From the NCBI GenBank assembly GCA_902634075.1, contig CACPJA010000005.1:1-59990 (forward strand): a stretch of 59,990 nt of DNA, written 5' to 3'. This DNA is from an uncultured Gammaproteobacteria bacterium. GTDB lineage: Bacteria; Pseudomonadota; Gammaproteobacteria; Steroidobacterales; UBA11654. The notes beneath the pieces are model-generated. The model saw only the letters and a program-made list of their open reading frames with translations, ran no database searches and was not told the origin of the DNA. Numbering within the stretch: position 1 is the stretch's first letter; every line of letters starts with the position of its first letter. Position numbers and translations under genes: made by a program. Shown here in pieces: positions 37,256-46,588 of the stretch.

Positions 37256-38204
37256 TTTCCATAAACATGTTGACGAGGCATTAAGCCGTATTTCCAGCCT
37301 AATACGCAAGACTCCACTTCAGTACTCACCATCACTTAGTGTAAAAACAGGATCAGAGGTTTATTTAAAACTGGAGAACTTTCAAGTCACTGGTTCCTTT
37401 AAAGCTAGGGGTGCAGCCAATAAGCTGATGATTTTATCTGAAGACAAATCTGAGCGAATTATAACAGCCTCTTCAGGTAATCACGGTTCAGCTGTTGCTA
37501 ATGCAGCTGCTGAATTAGGACTTGAAGTATTAATATTTCTACCAAAAACAGTTTCTCCAGCCAAGCTAAACAAAATTAAGTTGTTTGGCGCTGAAGTCGT
37601 ATTAACTGAAGCTGATGGTAGAACAGATGCTGAGACTTCTGCCAGAGCATATGCTGAAGAAAATAATTTCCCTTATTTATCTCCATACAATGATCTCGAT
37701 GTCATAACAGGGCAAGCTACAACTGCAGCAGAGGTCCTTAAAGAAAATAAAAATTTTGATTCAGTTTTTATTGCAATGGGTGGAGGCGGATTAATTTCTG
37801 GTATGGGCGGTTACCTTAAACAAAAAATATCAGACATCAGAATTATTGCGTGTTCGCCAGAAAATTCTGCAGCCATGCATCATGCAATAGAAGCAGGACG
37901 AATAGAAACAATAGAACACTTGGACACTCTTTCTGATGGTACTGCTGGAGCTCTAGAGTTTGGAACCATAACCTTTGAATTTTGTAAATCTGTAGTCGAT
38001 CATTCAATAACTGTTAGCGAGGAAGAAATAGCTTCAGCTATGAAAGACTTTATAGGCGAGCATCAGATGATGATTGAAGGAGCAGCTGGTGTGGCTATAG
38101 CTGGCTTACTGAAAGAAAAAGAGAAATACAGAGATAAGAAAGTTTTGATTGTGATCTGCGGTGGCAATATTAGTAATCAAACATTAGTTGAAGTTCTGAA
38201 ATGA
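37245..38204 (+). CDS. threonine/serine dehydratase-like PLP enzyme (EutB-like)
   Basis: A fold-type II PLP enzyme of 319 aa, without the regulatory ACT domain of IlvA. The Schiff-base lysine is in VTGSFKARGAANK, substrate-binding in SSGNHGSAVA, and the phosphate loop in MGGGGLISG. It could deaminate threonine or serine, or racemise. Because it overlaps an ornithine-cyclodeaminase-family gene by four bases, the pair resembles EutB-EutC of ectoine/hydroxyectoine use. The other ectoine genes are not here, so substrate assignment stays open. Confidence 0.82.
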   Translation: MDSNFHKHVDEALSRISSLIRKTPLQYSPSLSVKTGSEVYLKLENFQVTGSFKARGAANKLMILSEDKSERIITASSGNHGSAVANAAAELGLEVLIFLPKTVSPAKLNKIKLFGAEVVLTEADGRTDAETSARAYAEENNFPYLSPYNDLDVITGQATTAAEVLKENKNFDSVFIAMGGGGLISGMGGYLKQKISDIRIIACSPENSAAMHHAIEAGRIETIEHLDTLSDGTAGALEFGTITFEFCKSVVDHSITVSEEEIASAMKDFIGEHQMMIEGAAGVAIAGLLKEKEKYRDKKVLIVICGGNISNQTLVEVLK

Positions 38205-39160
38205 ATAATAGTTTCGTCATGGATTGGGATGAGATTTCTTCGTTATTAAATGGAATTAACGTTCATGAAGGAATGAGAAAAGCATTTATAGAATACTCTA
38301 AGGGTAATTCAGAGATTCCTCCTGTTGGCGAATTATTATTTGAAGATCCACCTGGAGAAGTACATATCAAATATGGCTATATAAAAGGTGGCTCACACTA
38401 TGTGGTTAAGATTGCATCTGGTTTCCCAGGAAATCATAGTCTTAATATAAAACCAGGGCAGGGAATGATGCTGCTTTTCGATATTAACAGTGGTCTACCA
38501 AGGGCAATTCTTATAGATGATGCAAACCTAACCGATTTAAGAACCGGTATTGCTGGTGCTATTTCATCTGAGCTACTTTCTGTTCAAGGGGTTGATTCTG
38601 CATCGATTATCGGCAGTGGTGTTCAAGCACGTTATCAAATTAGATGTCTTGTCGATTTACTCCCACTCCGTGGAATTAAAATATGGGCTAGAAATGCTCA
38701 AAAAGCAAAAGAGCTGATCAATGATTTAAAGGATTTAAATCTTGATATAGAGTTCAAAGATGATCTTGAGGTATTGGTTAAAGAATCAAAATTAATCATA
38801 ACTACAACATCTTCAAGAGAGCCTCTGATTGAGTCAGATTGGGTCCAACCCGGCACACATATTACAGCTGTAGGCTCTGATACTCCTGAAAAGTGTGAGC
38901 TTGAACCAAAGCTCCTTTCCAGAGCTTCAGTTATAGTTGCTGATAGTATTTCTCAGAATAAGTTAAGAGGCGAGATTCACCAAGCGCTTAAAGAAAACTA
39001 TGTCTCAGAGCATGACCTTATTGAGCTTGGAGAATTGCTCGATGATAAAAAGGAAGGAAGAACTGATGATGAGCAGATATCAATAGCGGACTTAACTGGA
39101 GTAGCCGTTCAAGATTTGGTTATCGCAGAAGCCGTTTACAATGCTAAGATTGGTGCTTAA
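38201..39160 (+). CDS. ornithine cyclodeaminase/mu-crystallin family protein (EutC-like)
   Basis: 319 aa, NAD-binding. Typical stretches are GQGMMLLFDINSGLPRAIL, the LTDLRTGIAGAIS substrate loop, the Rossmann IIGSGVQARYQIRCL, and THITAVGSDTPEKCEL. The family includes ornithine cyclodeaminases, ketimine reductases and EutC. It overlaps the EutB-like gene by 4 nt (ATGA), implying a two-step reaction on one amino acid. The 3' end overlaps the convergent heptosyltransferase-like gene by 17 bp. Confidence 0.85.
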   Translation: MNNSFVMDWDEISSLLNGINVHEGMRKAFIEYSKGNSEIPPVGELLFEDPPGEVHIKYGYIKGGSHYVVKIASGFPGNHSLNIKPGQGMMLLFDINSGLPRAILIDDANLTDLRTGIAGAISSELLSVQGVDSASIIGSGVQARYQIRCLVDLLPLRGIKIWARNAQKAKELINDLKDLNLDIEFKDDLEVLVKESKLIITTTSSREPLIESDWVQPGTHITAVGSDTPEKCELEPKLLSRASVIVADSISQNKLRGEIHQALKENYVSEHDLIELGELLDDKKEGRTDDEQISIADLTGVAVQDLVIAEAVYNAKIGA

Positions 39161-40211
39161 TTAAACGTTCAACTTTTTCTATAACATCTCTAGTTTCTAT
39201 CAAATCCATAGCCTCTGGCTGCTTGATTTTTTGCCCGAATTTGACCTCTTTCGGTGATTTATTCATGAATACTTTCAAGGCTTGATCGTACTTATTGATT
39301 AACCACTCATCTGAATTATAAGGGCCAGACCTTTTGGGATTACTCATTGCATACAAGCCAATTACTGGTTTACCCATGATCGTTGCAATATGAGCTGGAC
39401 CAGAGTCTGGACTAATTATCAAATTCGAATGCTTTATTAGTGCTGCCATTTCTCTTATCGAGGTTTTACCGATTAAGTTAAGAATATTATTACCAAACAA
39501 AGCATCAAATTCTTTGGAGTAAGCCTTTTCTGGCGGACTATTACCACCGGTCATTATTATTTGAAGGTTCTCTAGTTTGATTAAATATTTAATCAGTGCC
39601 GCAAAATTGTTGATAGACCAACTGCGGTTATATTGATCGCCATATCGTTGACTGCTGCATGGACTAATCAAGCATGTGATCTTGTTTGAATGAATATACT
39701 CTTTTGCAAAACCTTCTTCTGGCTCCAGTATGAGAGGAGTCCATTTAGCATTACTGTCGAGATTAATATATTTTACAAACTCTAACATTCCATCAACCAC
39801 ATGCTGATTTTTTATGGGTGGAATATATTCATTGCAAAACAAGTTTTGTAGATCCCTAGCTCTATCCTTATCAAAGCCAATCTTCTTTTTTGCTTTAATA
39901 GCTAGGCTTATAAGATTCGCTGAGAAAGACGCATGCATATTCAAAAGCACATCGAAATATTTTCCTCGAAGTTCTTTCTTGATCTTGAAGAAGGATTCAA
40001 AGAGTTTCTTTTTATCAGCAACAATGAACTCCACACCTTTAATATCCTTAAATAATTGATGTTCCGTCTTTCCAATAATCCAAGTAATTTTAGTCTTTGG
40101 GCTTGAACGCTGAATGTTTTCTATTACTGCAAGTGCGTGACAGCAATCCCCAAGTGCTGATAACCTAATTAAACAAATTTGGTTCAAGGGCTGCTTTTTA
40201 TTAGTCGCCAT
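39144..40211 (-). CDS. glycosyltransferase family 9 (LPS heptosyltransferase-like)
   Basis: 355 aa. N-terminus ICLIRLSALGDCCHALAV is the classic GT9/WaaC-WaaF start; later come IISPDSGPAHIATIMGKPVIGLY, with the catalytic-region DSGPAH, and GLYAMSNPKRSGPY. It would add heptose from ADP-heptose to Kdo or to a heptose of the inner core. The ATG at 40211 is four bases from the divergent kdkA start; a TTG at 40187 would give the more usual short N-terminus. Which heptosyltransferase it is cannot be told. Confidence 0.87.
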   Translation of the reverse strand: MATNKKQPLNQICLIRLSALGDCCHALAVIENIQRSSPKTKITWIIGKTEHQLFKDIKGVEFIVADKKKLFESFFKIKKELRGKYFDVLLNMHASFSANLISLAIKAKKKIGFDKDRARDLQNLFCNEYIPPIKNQHVVDGMLEFVKYINLDSNAKWTPLILEPEEGFAKEYIHSNKITCLISPCSSQRYGDQYNRSWSINNFAALIKYLIKLENLQIIMTGGNSPPEKAYSKEFDALFGNNILNLIGKTSIREMAALIKHSNLIISPDSGPAHIATIMGKPVIGLYAMSNPKRSGPYNSDEWLINKYDQALKVFMNKSPKEVKFGQKIKQPEAMDLIETRDVIEKVERLIKHQS

Positions 40212-40215
40212 AAAA

Positions 40216-40941
40216 ATGAATAGTCAATTATTAAAAATTAAACAAAATACAATCATATACGATGATACTTTAATCAGTGAACCTGATGAGAATCTTTTTG
40301 ACCTTGAATTTTGGGCTAATGATGAAGAGACTCGATTAATAAATAAAGGAAGAGGAAAGGCTTTATTAATAAATTGTCAGGGCCTTCCCTCTGTTTTAAA
40401 GCACTACTATAGGGGAGGGTTGGTGAGCAATTTTTTAAGCGAAACATATCTTTGGCAAGGAAAGAGGAATGCACGATCAATCAAGGAATTCATGGTCTTG
40501 CAAGAAATGTTTCAGGCTGGATTACCGGTTCCTCGACCGATAGCAGCTAGGGTTAACAGGCAGGGCATCTTTTATACCGCTGATCTTATTACATCAAGAA
40601 TAGATAATTCATCTTCAATGGGAGATCTTTTAAAGAAGGACTGTATGAGTTCTGATCTTTGGAAAAATATAGGGTCGTGCATTGCATCATTTCACATGAA
40701 AGGTTTCTATCATCATGATCTTAATGTAGAAAATATTTTAATCGATTCAGATCAGAAGGTGTTTTTATTGGATTTTGACAAAGCTGTTCAAATGGATCCT
40801 AGTAATAGCATGGCTCAGAAGAATATCAATCGTCTTCAACGATCACTCAATAAAAACTTTTCAAATCCCAGCAAGTCATTTCCTAAGCCAGAATGGGAGA
40901 TTTTGATTACAGAGCACTCCAAGCAATTGAATCAAGATTGA
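40216..40941 (+). CDS. kdkA: 3-deoxy-D-manno-octulosonic acid kinase
   Basis: Phosphorylates the 4-position of Kdo in LPS using ATP. 241 aa, protein-kinase-like: the LKHYYRGG motif, the catalytic HHDLNVENILID (kinase HxDLxxxN) and the metal-binding DFDKAV. The RGKGRA-like KGRGKALLI stretch also fits. Kdo kinase usually means a core with a single phosphorylated Kdo, as in Haemophilus and Vibrio. Its start is head-to-head with the GT9 gene and its end overlaps lpxL by 10 bp. Confidence 0.9.
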   Translation: MNSQLLKIKQNTIIYDDTLISEPDENLFDLEFWANDEETRLINKGRGKALLINCQGLPSVLKHYYRGGLVSNFLSETYLWQGKRNARSIKEFMVLQEMFQAGLPVPRPIAARVNRQGIFYTADLITSRIDNSSSMGDLLKKDCMSSDLWKNIGSCIASFHMKGFYHHDLNVENILIDSDQKVFLLDFDKAVQMDPSNSMAQKNINRLQRSLNKNFSNPSKSFPKPEWEILITEHSKQLNQD

Positions 40942-41876
40942 TTGTAGGGATCCTTGCTACTTGTCGTGTTCTTGAATCGTCTGTGCACCCAGTAATATTG
41001 TTCTGGATGTTGAAGGATATGCTCTTCTAGGACCGTGTAAATATTTTGCATATATTTTTGAGGGTCTGATGTATCAGGATCTACTTCTGGATATATTTGC
41101 AACACATAGCCTTTCCCATTCTCCAGTCTCTTAGCAAAATAGGGGAGGACTGGTGAACCAGTCATTTCAACGAATCTGCATATGGCAGAAGTTGTCGATG
41201 CTTGATGCCCAAAAAAATCTACTTCAACAGCGTTTTTCCCAGCAAAGCTTTGGTCAGAGGCATACCAAACAATTTTTTTATCCTTTAAAGCTCTAATTAA
41301 TCCCTTAATCTCGAATTTAGTGACTAAACTTTCAACCGATCTCAATCGCGTTGCCCGAAAGAATCGGTTAATTATAGGATTACTGCCTACTCTATACATG
41401 CCAACGAGTGGCGGCAAATTTTCTGTGATACCTTCTCTGGCAATTAATGCAGTGATTTCTAAAAGTGTGAAATGCGCGCTCATTAAGATCACTCCCTTAT
41501 CTTTTTTTACTGCTTCTTTTAGATACTCAATACCTTCTACCTTAACAATCTTCTTTAAACTCTTGTTAGATTTCCAACGCGCTATACCAACCTCTAAAAA
41601 ACCAATGCCTAGTGAAGCAAAATGTTTTCTTAATAGACCATCTCGTTCTTTTTCAGAGAGATCTGGGAAGCATAATTCTATATTTCTTTTGGCAATATAT
41701 TTTCTGCTTGATGGCAATAGATATAGCAATGAACCAAGCATTGAACCCAGTCCAAGAAGAGCCTTAAAAGGGAGAATTGATATGATTCTAGTGAGACCTA
41801 ATAATAAGAGGATGATCCAGTTCTTTGGTAGAAAATAATCACCAATTGTTACTTTTTTTGGGTCAGGGTTGTTCAT
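40932..41876 (-). CDS. LpxL/HtrB-family lipid A late acyltransferase
   Basis: 314 aa with an N-terminal membrane anchor around residues 19-55. It transfers an acyl chain from acyl-ACP onto Kdo-lipid A. The catalytic HxxxxD/E motif is HFTLLE in [30 protein letters not shown] and [20 protein letters not shown] are also typical of the family. Whether it is LpxL- or LpxM-like cannot be decided. It converges on kdkA with a 10-bp overlap. Confidence 0.9.
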   Translation of the reverse strand: MNNPDPKKVTIGDYFLPKNWIILLLLGLTRIISILPFKALLGLGSMLGSLLYLLPSSRKYIAKRNIELCFPDLSEKERDGLLRKHFASLGIGFLEVGIARWKSNKSLKKIVKVEGIEYLKEAVKKDKGVILMSAHFTLLEITALIAREGITENLPPLVGMYRVGSNPIINRFFRATRLRSVESLVTKFEIKGLIRALKDKKIVWYASDQSFAGKNAVEVDFFGHQASTTSAICRFVEMTGSPVLPYFAKRLENGKGYVLQIYPEVDPDTSDPQKYMQNIYTVLEEHILQHPEQYYWVHRRFKNTTSSKDPYNQS

Positions 41877-41905
41877 ATGATGCGGTTTGCATTAAAGTAT
41901 ACTCC

Positions 41906-42298
41906 ATGACATCAGACAAAGACAAAAGATCGATTGATCATTTATCGCCTGATCAAGTTTATGTAACTCAACAAAAAGGTACGGAAGCACCCTTTAGTGG
42001 CGATCTCTTGTATAACAAAGACAAGGGTACTTATGTTTGTGTCTGCTGCGACCAAGCTTTGTTTGATTCTGATACTAAATTTGATTCAGGTACTGGGTGG
42101 CCGAGTTTTTATGATGTTATTAATTCTGATGCTGTTCATGTTGAGGTGGACAGAAGTCATGGCATGGTTAGAGAGGAAGCTTTATGTGGAAACTGCGACG
42201 CCCATCTAGGCCATGTGTTTTCAGACGGACCTCAGCCTACAGGTTTAAGGTATTGTATTAATTCCCTATCTTTGGGTTTTGATTCAGAGTCTGATTAA
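41906..42298 (+). CDS. msrB: peptide-methionine (R)-S-oxide reductase
   Basis: Repairs oxidised methionine (R form), using thioredoxin as donor. 130 aa from the ATG at 41906; an upstream in-frame extension to 41825 runs into the divergent lpxL-like gene and is not conserved. Zinc-binding pairs are CVCC and [16 protein letters not shown] is the substrate loop, and the catalytic cysteine is in [13 protein letters not shown]. Its TAA abuts the convergent PEBP gene's stop with no gap (TAATTA). Confidence 0.95.
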   Translation: MTSDKDKRSIDHLSPDQVYVTQQKGTEAPFSGDLLYNKDKGTYVCVCCDQALFDSDTKFDSGTGWPSFYDVINSDAVHVEVDRSHGMVREEALCGNCDAHLGHVFSDGPQPTGLRYCINSLSLGFDSESD

Positions 42299-42925
42299 TT
42301 AACCCACATCTGGGTTTAGGCTATACAGTCCAGTCAATTCTGTTTCTGCTATAACATGCCCTTCAATGGCTTTGAGCACGTCACTTCCGGTAAAGGCGCC
42401 ATCAACAGGACATCTTTCTATATCACAAGCAAAAAGCTTGAAGCGATAATGATGTGGGATCTCATCGTTCCAAGGTGGACAAGGACCCTCGTAACCGAAA
42501 TAATTTCCCTCCATTTCTGGATCACCTGCCATGAAGTTAGTGTAACCATTGATCCCCTGCCTCGATCCTGGAGGACCGTTTGGATTTTGCTTCCCTTTTG
42601 GCGTGATGCCATCTGAGCATTCAGCTTCCTCTACACCTCCATCAACCGCTTCAATATCCACCATCACCCAATGCATGAAATCAACCCGTGGAAGATTTGC
42701 TGAAATTGTTCTGCCTTCTTTATTAAAATTCTCCAATGAGGATGGAACGTCTGTGTCAACACAAATAAGCACCAATGATTGAGCTTCATCGGGGATATTT
42801 GACCAAGTCAGCTCAGGGTTTTTATTTTCTCCCAAAGCCATGCGTGTCTCGTCATCTTTGATACCAAAAGCACATTTTTCAGGGATCCAACCGTTGTGAT
42901 CAAATGTTTTAGATGTTAGTTGCAT
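42299..42925 (-). CDS. YbhB/YbcL-type PEBP-family protein
   Basis: 208 aa, phosphatidylethanolamine-binding-protein fold (Raf kinase inhibitor-like). It has NPELTWSNIPDEAQSLVLIC with the ligand-site aspartates in VDTDVPS, the FMHWVMVDI strand, and GYEGPCPPW near the anion pocket. No signal peptide is visible. The bacterial role is not established. It overlaps nothing but sits two bases from the membrane-protein gene upstream on the same strand. Confidence 0.88.
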   Translation of the reverse strand: MQLTSKTFDHNGWIPEKCAFGIKDDETRMALGENKNPELTWSNIPDEAQSLVLICVDTDVPSSLENFNKEGRTISANLPRVDFMHWVMVDIEAVDGGVEEAECSDGITPKGKQNPNGPPGSRQGINGYTNFMAGDPEMEGNYFGYEGPCPPWNDEIPHHYRFKLFACDIERCPVDGAFTGSDVLKAIEGHVIAETELTGLYSLNPDVG

Positions 42926-42927
42926 AG

Positions 42928-43947
42928 TTAATTAGCTCTTCCAGTGATACGTTTCATAAAATCAGATTGTATGAATAATATCAAACCCGCGAATAAAATT
43001 GCACAAGCCCATTCTGTGCCTGCAATGAAAATAACTTCGTAAGATGTTTCCCATCCTTTGAAGCTATAGACTGTAATTACTAGACCAATAAACAAAGACC
43101 ATATCAACCATCTCATTTTCTGACTGAGGGGTAATCCATACATTTGAGTAACTACAAATACACCCAAGAAACCAAATAAGAACATTGGCCAATTATCTCC
43201 ATTCATTAAGGCTACAAGAAGGGCATGAATGACCACCATAACTTCAACAAAGATTGTCCATTTAGGGTTTAGGTGAGCACGCGTGAAAAACAGACTGCCT
43301 TGCAGCAACAATAGAAACATGTATAAAAACCCAACAATATGGCCTGAAGTTCCCACCATGGGGTGATACCAAAAGGTGTAGATTGTAGCCCAAGCAAAGT
43401 AATACCCGTGATATTTTCTTAATCCACTCGATGCTGCTGTGACAAAATTTAGCTTTTTACCAAAAAACATTCCTCGACGTTGATTTTCCATCATAAGCAC
43501 AACAAACAATAAGACTATTACCGACCATTGTGCTGATTGTTCTATGACGTCTTGTGCTAGCCCGTCATACCAGATCGCTGTCTGAATTAGATGTAAGGTA
43601 ATAAAAATAGCGTTGGCTGCTAGTGCAGCGATATTGAACCAATGAAGACCATCGGTGTATTGTGGACGTTCTTTTTGGGCTGCATATATCAACCACCATA
43701 TAGAAACTTGATGTCCAATGTATAGACCCCAGGCACTTAACCTGGTTATAAAATTTGGTTCATTGAGTTGCCAAAAATACCAAAACGGCACGCCTTCAGG
43801 CTTGGGAAGTAATTGTTGTTCTAGAAATAGATACTGCTCTGCCACCCATATAAATGCTGAAAATACCAAACTAAAAGCAACCCCCAGCTTGAGTGCTTTT
43901 GATGAATTAATATTTTCGACTGTCGCTGTCATTATTCTTTGGAGCAT
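42928..43947 (-). CDS. unrecognised polytopic membrane protein
   Basis: 339 aa and about ten hydrophobic segments, so an integral inner-membrane protein. I do not recognise the family. Notable are several histidines in or at the ends of membrane segments (GLYIGHQVS, GLHWFN, ITLHLIQ, KYHGYYFA, FWYHPM, SGHIVGF, VVIHALL), together with many Trp residues. Such histidines could bind heme or metal or take part in proton movement, but this is speculation. It lies two bases upstream of the PEBP gene on the same strand and diverges from the TerB-like gene. A start at 43932 is possible. Confidence 0.7.
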   Translation of the reverse strand: MLQRIMTATVENINSSKALKLGVAFSLVFSAFIWVAEQYLFLEQQLLPKPEGVPFWYFWQLNEPNFITRLSAWGLYIGHQVSIWWLIYAAQKERPQYTDGLHWFNIAALAANAIFITLHLIQTAIWYDGLAQDVIEQSAQWSVIVLLFVVLMMENQRRGMFFGKKLNFVTAASSGLRKYHGYYFAWATIYTFWYHPMVGTSGHIVGFLYMFLLLLQGSLFFTRAHLNPKWTIFVEVMVVIHALLVALMNGDNWPMFLFGFLGVFVVTQMYGLPLSQKMRWLIWSLFIGLVITVYSFKGWETSYEVIFIAGTEWACAILFAGLILFIQSDFMKRITGRAN

Positions 43948-44007
43948 TCTATGTTATTTAGCAATCATATAAAACTTTTCAAACATAGTTTATTATTAAG
44001 CCCTTAA

Positions 44008-44013
44008 TATAAT
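44008..44013 (+). promoter_or_regulatory. possible -10 element for the TerB-like gene
   Basis: A perfect TATAAT lies 15 bp before the ATG at 44029. No good -35 is present at 16-18 bp, and no clear ribosome site follows, so the transcript would have a leader of only about nine bases. Plausible but weak; the AT-rich background makes such hexamers common. Confidence 0.35.
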
Positions 44014-44028
44014 TCGGTAATTAAGCGT

Positions 44029-44475
44029 ATGGTAGATTTCTTTAAGTTCTTTAAATCTAAAAAAGATCAAGTCTCAGAAGAGGAGCCTTTGGATCCTGTC
44101 CAAATGGCAACAGCAGTTTTACTGATCGAAATGGCTCGAGCTGATTTTGATCAGGCTGAAAATGAAAATGAGGTGATCAAGCAATTACTCAAGGATCATT
44201 TTGATCTTAACAACCAGGGGACTAACAATCTTTTTGAGGAGGCAGAAAACATAGCCGATGATTCTATTTCCTTGCATGAGTTTACTAGAACGCTTCACGA
44301 AACTCTTGAACCTGAAGCTAAAGAGGAAATTATCGAGATGTTATGGCGATTGGCAATGTCAGATGACGATCTAGACAAGCACGAGGATTACTTGGTTAGA
44401 AAGGTGGCAGATCTGCTCTATGTTTCTAATACTATTGTTCTCAAAATTAGACACAAGGTCACACAAGAATCTTAA
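44029..44475 (+). CDS. TerB-like protein
   Basis: A 148-aa helical, acidic protein matching the TerB family: DPVQMATAVLLIEMARADFD at the start of the helical repeat and the paired LWRLAMSDDDLDKHEDYLVRK. TerB-like domains are found in tellurite-resistance and membrane-stress contexts, but single chromosomal copies like this one have no assigned role. The conserved acidic clusters could bind metal. Its stop overlaps the convergent PepSY gene's stop within a shared TTAA. Confidence 0.82.
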   Translation: MVDFFKFFKSKKDQVSEEEPLDPVQMATAVLLIEMARADFDQAENENEVIKQLLKDHFDLNNQGTNNLFEEAENIADDSISLHEFTRTLHETLEPEAKEEIIEMLWRLAMSDDDLDKHEDYLVRKVADLLYVSNTIVLKIRHKVTQES

Positions 44476-45545
44476 GCTCTTTTTCTGTTTGAGTAATAAA
44501 TAATAAATCCAGAGATCAGCCATAGGATGACTATAAAACCTATGAATGTCATCATCAAGCCACCAAAAGATCCAAAGTAATAGCCGCTATGAATGGGTAG
44601 AAGGTATTTTCTAAAACCCTCGCCTTTTTCTAATTTTCCAGCAGGGTAAATACCAATGAGATCTCCGTTCGCCCCATTGATCAATATATCTTGTCTAAAC
44701 ATTTTGTCATCGAAGAAGGCAAACCAATAGTTTGGGCTGTGATCTGAGGCGAAGGAGTAGGCCCCCAGATAGTAGTTATCAGGCAGGACAGATTGTGCAG
44801 TTTTCAGTGCCAAATCTGCATTGATATAGTTCATATCCAAAGACCCATGATTTTGATGTGATGACTCCATCAAACTTGAGAACACCGATCGACCAGCATT
44901 TTTATCCTCCCAAGCTGTAATACTCATGAGAATCCCTGTTGCGGATGTAGCAATTAGAAAAAAAGCGGCAATAAAGCCTAATGATCTATGCATCCGATTA
45001 ATAAGGGGTAATTTTTTGGCACTTTGCCTGGTTTTAAAGAATAGATATAAACCTGAGAGAGACATTAATATTGTGGCTAATCCAAGAATACAGACAATAT
45101 AAACTCCTGCTTTATCGAATAATATCCATCGATGTAACACGGTCAAAGTTCCAATCCAACCAGATCTCATCATAGAATGTTCATTAATGATACGTCGTTC
45201 ATACTGATCAAAATTAATAATGATGGATGACATATGAGGATTATCTGGATCTCTTCCTCCCATTAAAACTGTGGCTGAATTTGGAGTAGAGGGAGAGGGC
45301 AGCATCACATGGGCAATATTAAATCCAGGTTCTTGATCACTGACAGCCTTAAGTAGTTCACTCGGGCTAGCGGCTATGATTCTGGATTCAACCTTATTCG
45401 TTTCTGGTGTCAAGAGTTGCATCAGCAAGTACCTCTCTTGTGCAACACTCCCAGATGTAATCTGGAAAACAATGAAAATACCTAAGATAAACGCAAGCCA
45501 CCTGTGAATTATCTTAATTGCCTTGGCAGAAAAGATATTTTTCAC
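44472..45545 (-). CDS. PepSY-associated transmembrane protein
   Basis: 357 aa. Four membrane segments, the first in RWLAFILGIFIVFQITSGS after an IIHRW start, then LHRWILFDKAGVYIVCILGL, IAAFFLIATSATGILMS, and the C-terminal MTFIGFIVILWLISGFI. A large periplasmic loop lies between segments, as in PiuB-like iron-regulated PepSY proteins. These often work with siderophore or flavin-dependent ferric reduction. Here it overlaps dgcN by 4 nt, which is an unusual partner. Confidence 0.82.
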   Translation of the reverse strand: MKNIFSAKAIKIIHRWLAFILGIFIVFQITSGSVAQERYLLMQLLTPETNKVESRIIAASPSELLKAVSDQEPGFNIAHVMLPSPSTPNSATVLMGGRDPDNPHMSSIIINFDQYERRIINEHSMMRSGWIGTLTVLHRWILFDKAGVYIVCILGLATILMSLSGLYLFFKTRQSAKKLPLINRMHRSLGFIAAFFLIATSATGILMSITAWEDKNAGRSVFSSLMESSHQNHGSLDMNYINADLALKTAQSVLPDNYYLGAYSFASDHSPNYWFAFFDDKMFRQDILINGANGDLIGIYPAGKLEKGEGFRKYLLPIHSGYYFGSFGGLMMTFIGFIVILWLISGFIIYYSNRKRA

Positions 45546-46588
45546 AATAGACTATCTTTGATTGATTCTGAGATAGCCCTGATACTTTCCTTCATTGGGT
45601 TCACCACAGGGATCTTAAGTTCATTTTGAAGTTTGAGAGCATCGATCTCTTGTTTTGAGTTGATACAAACTCCCATAACATTCTTACCGTAGGTTTTAAT
45701 TAGGTTAATTTCGTCCTTAAGGCTTGGTAACACACAGCCAACATCTTCAAAATTATCAAAATATTCTCGATCAAATGGATGAACAAGAATCACACCGTCC
45801 ACATCGCCTGATAATAGTAATTCTGATCCGCATGGGCCTGATGGGTTTCGAAGAGATGATTGGCCTTCAATTAGAATAATTTCAGGGTTGCTTTCTTTTG
45901 CGCATTCTAAGATAGCCTTTTCGAGCTCCCCTGACACAAAATCATTCAAGGTAGAATCAAGAATGAAGCCGTGTTTGAACCCTTGTAAAAATCCGGTTTG
46001 TCCTGTGTAGATAACTTCAGTTTTAATATCACTTTCAGTGAGATCTTGAACAAGAAATTGACACACAGTCCTTTTACCGGTCGCACAATCGGTTCCCAAA
46101 ACCGCAATCTTAGGTGTCTTTAAATCAAGTATTTTCCCACTCCAAAATGAGAGTTCATCAATGGTTTTTGGTTTACGAATATCATAAATGGTTGTTCTCG
46201 ATGTGGATGCAAGTGCCTTAAATTCCGCATCCTCTGATAACACTTCATGAAGTCCGCTAACAACGTCGATATTATTCTTTATGGAATCTTCTACAATGCC
46301 TCGGTGCTCAATGGGTAATTTTCCACCCCCAAAAGCAACACCTATGACGATATAATCAGGTTTGTTATCCATGGTCTCAAGCGAAAGAGCTAGATTTTTG
46401 AATATGGGGACATTTTTGGCACAGTGGCTAACAATATCATCGCTCATTTGATTATGATGCTGATGATCAATAACACCTAATATCTCGAATCGATCCGAAA
46501 GACGCAACAAACCATGTGCAGTCTTAGCATGTAGATCATCTAACAAGCCTCCACTGTAGACCAAAGCTGTGCCCTTTATGTTATTCAT
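45542..46588 (-). CDS. DUF1611 protein, DgcN-like N-acyltransferase of D-glutamate catabolism
   Basis: 348 aa from the ATG at 46588, preceded by an AGGAG ribosome site at 6 nt; the TTG two codons upstream lacks one. A P-loop is visible as LGTDCATGKRT, typical of the DUF1611 family, and an N-terminal Rossmann-like domain has VIGVAFGGGKLP. DgcN was described as N-acetylating D-glutamate, after which DgcA epimerises the product. The neighbour downstream on the transcript is a PepSY gene; the upstream neighbour is a DgcA-like gene overlapping by 8 nt. Assignment to DgcN rests on family and this pairing. Confidence 0.78.
   Translation of the reverse strand: MNNIKGTALVYSGGLLDDLHAKTAHGLLRLSDRFEILGVIDHQHHNQMSDDIVSHCAKNVPIFKNLALSLETMDNKPDYIVIGVAFGGGKLPIEHRGIVEDSIKNNIDVVSGLHEVLSEDAEFKALASTSRTTIYDIRKPKTIDELSFWSGKILDLKTPKIAVLGTDCATGKRTVCQFLVQDLTESDIKTEVIYTGQTGFLQGFKHGFILDSTLNDFVSGELEKAILECAKESNPEIILIEGQSSLRNPSGPCGSELLLSGDVDGVILVHPFDREYFDNFEDVGCVLPSLKDEINLIKTYGKNVMGVCINSKQEIDALKLQNELKIPVVNPMKESIRAISESIKDSLL

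Noticed and set aside
41320-41838. Open frame of 172 codons on the + strand
   Set aside because: Shadow of the LpxL-like acyltransferase on the minus strand; no recognisable motif.
41825-41905. N-terminal extension of msrB
   Set aside because: Would overlap the start of the divergent lpxL-like gene by 52 bp, and MsrB proteins begin near the ATG at 41906.
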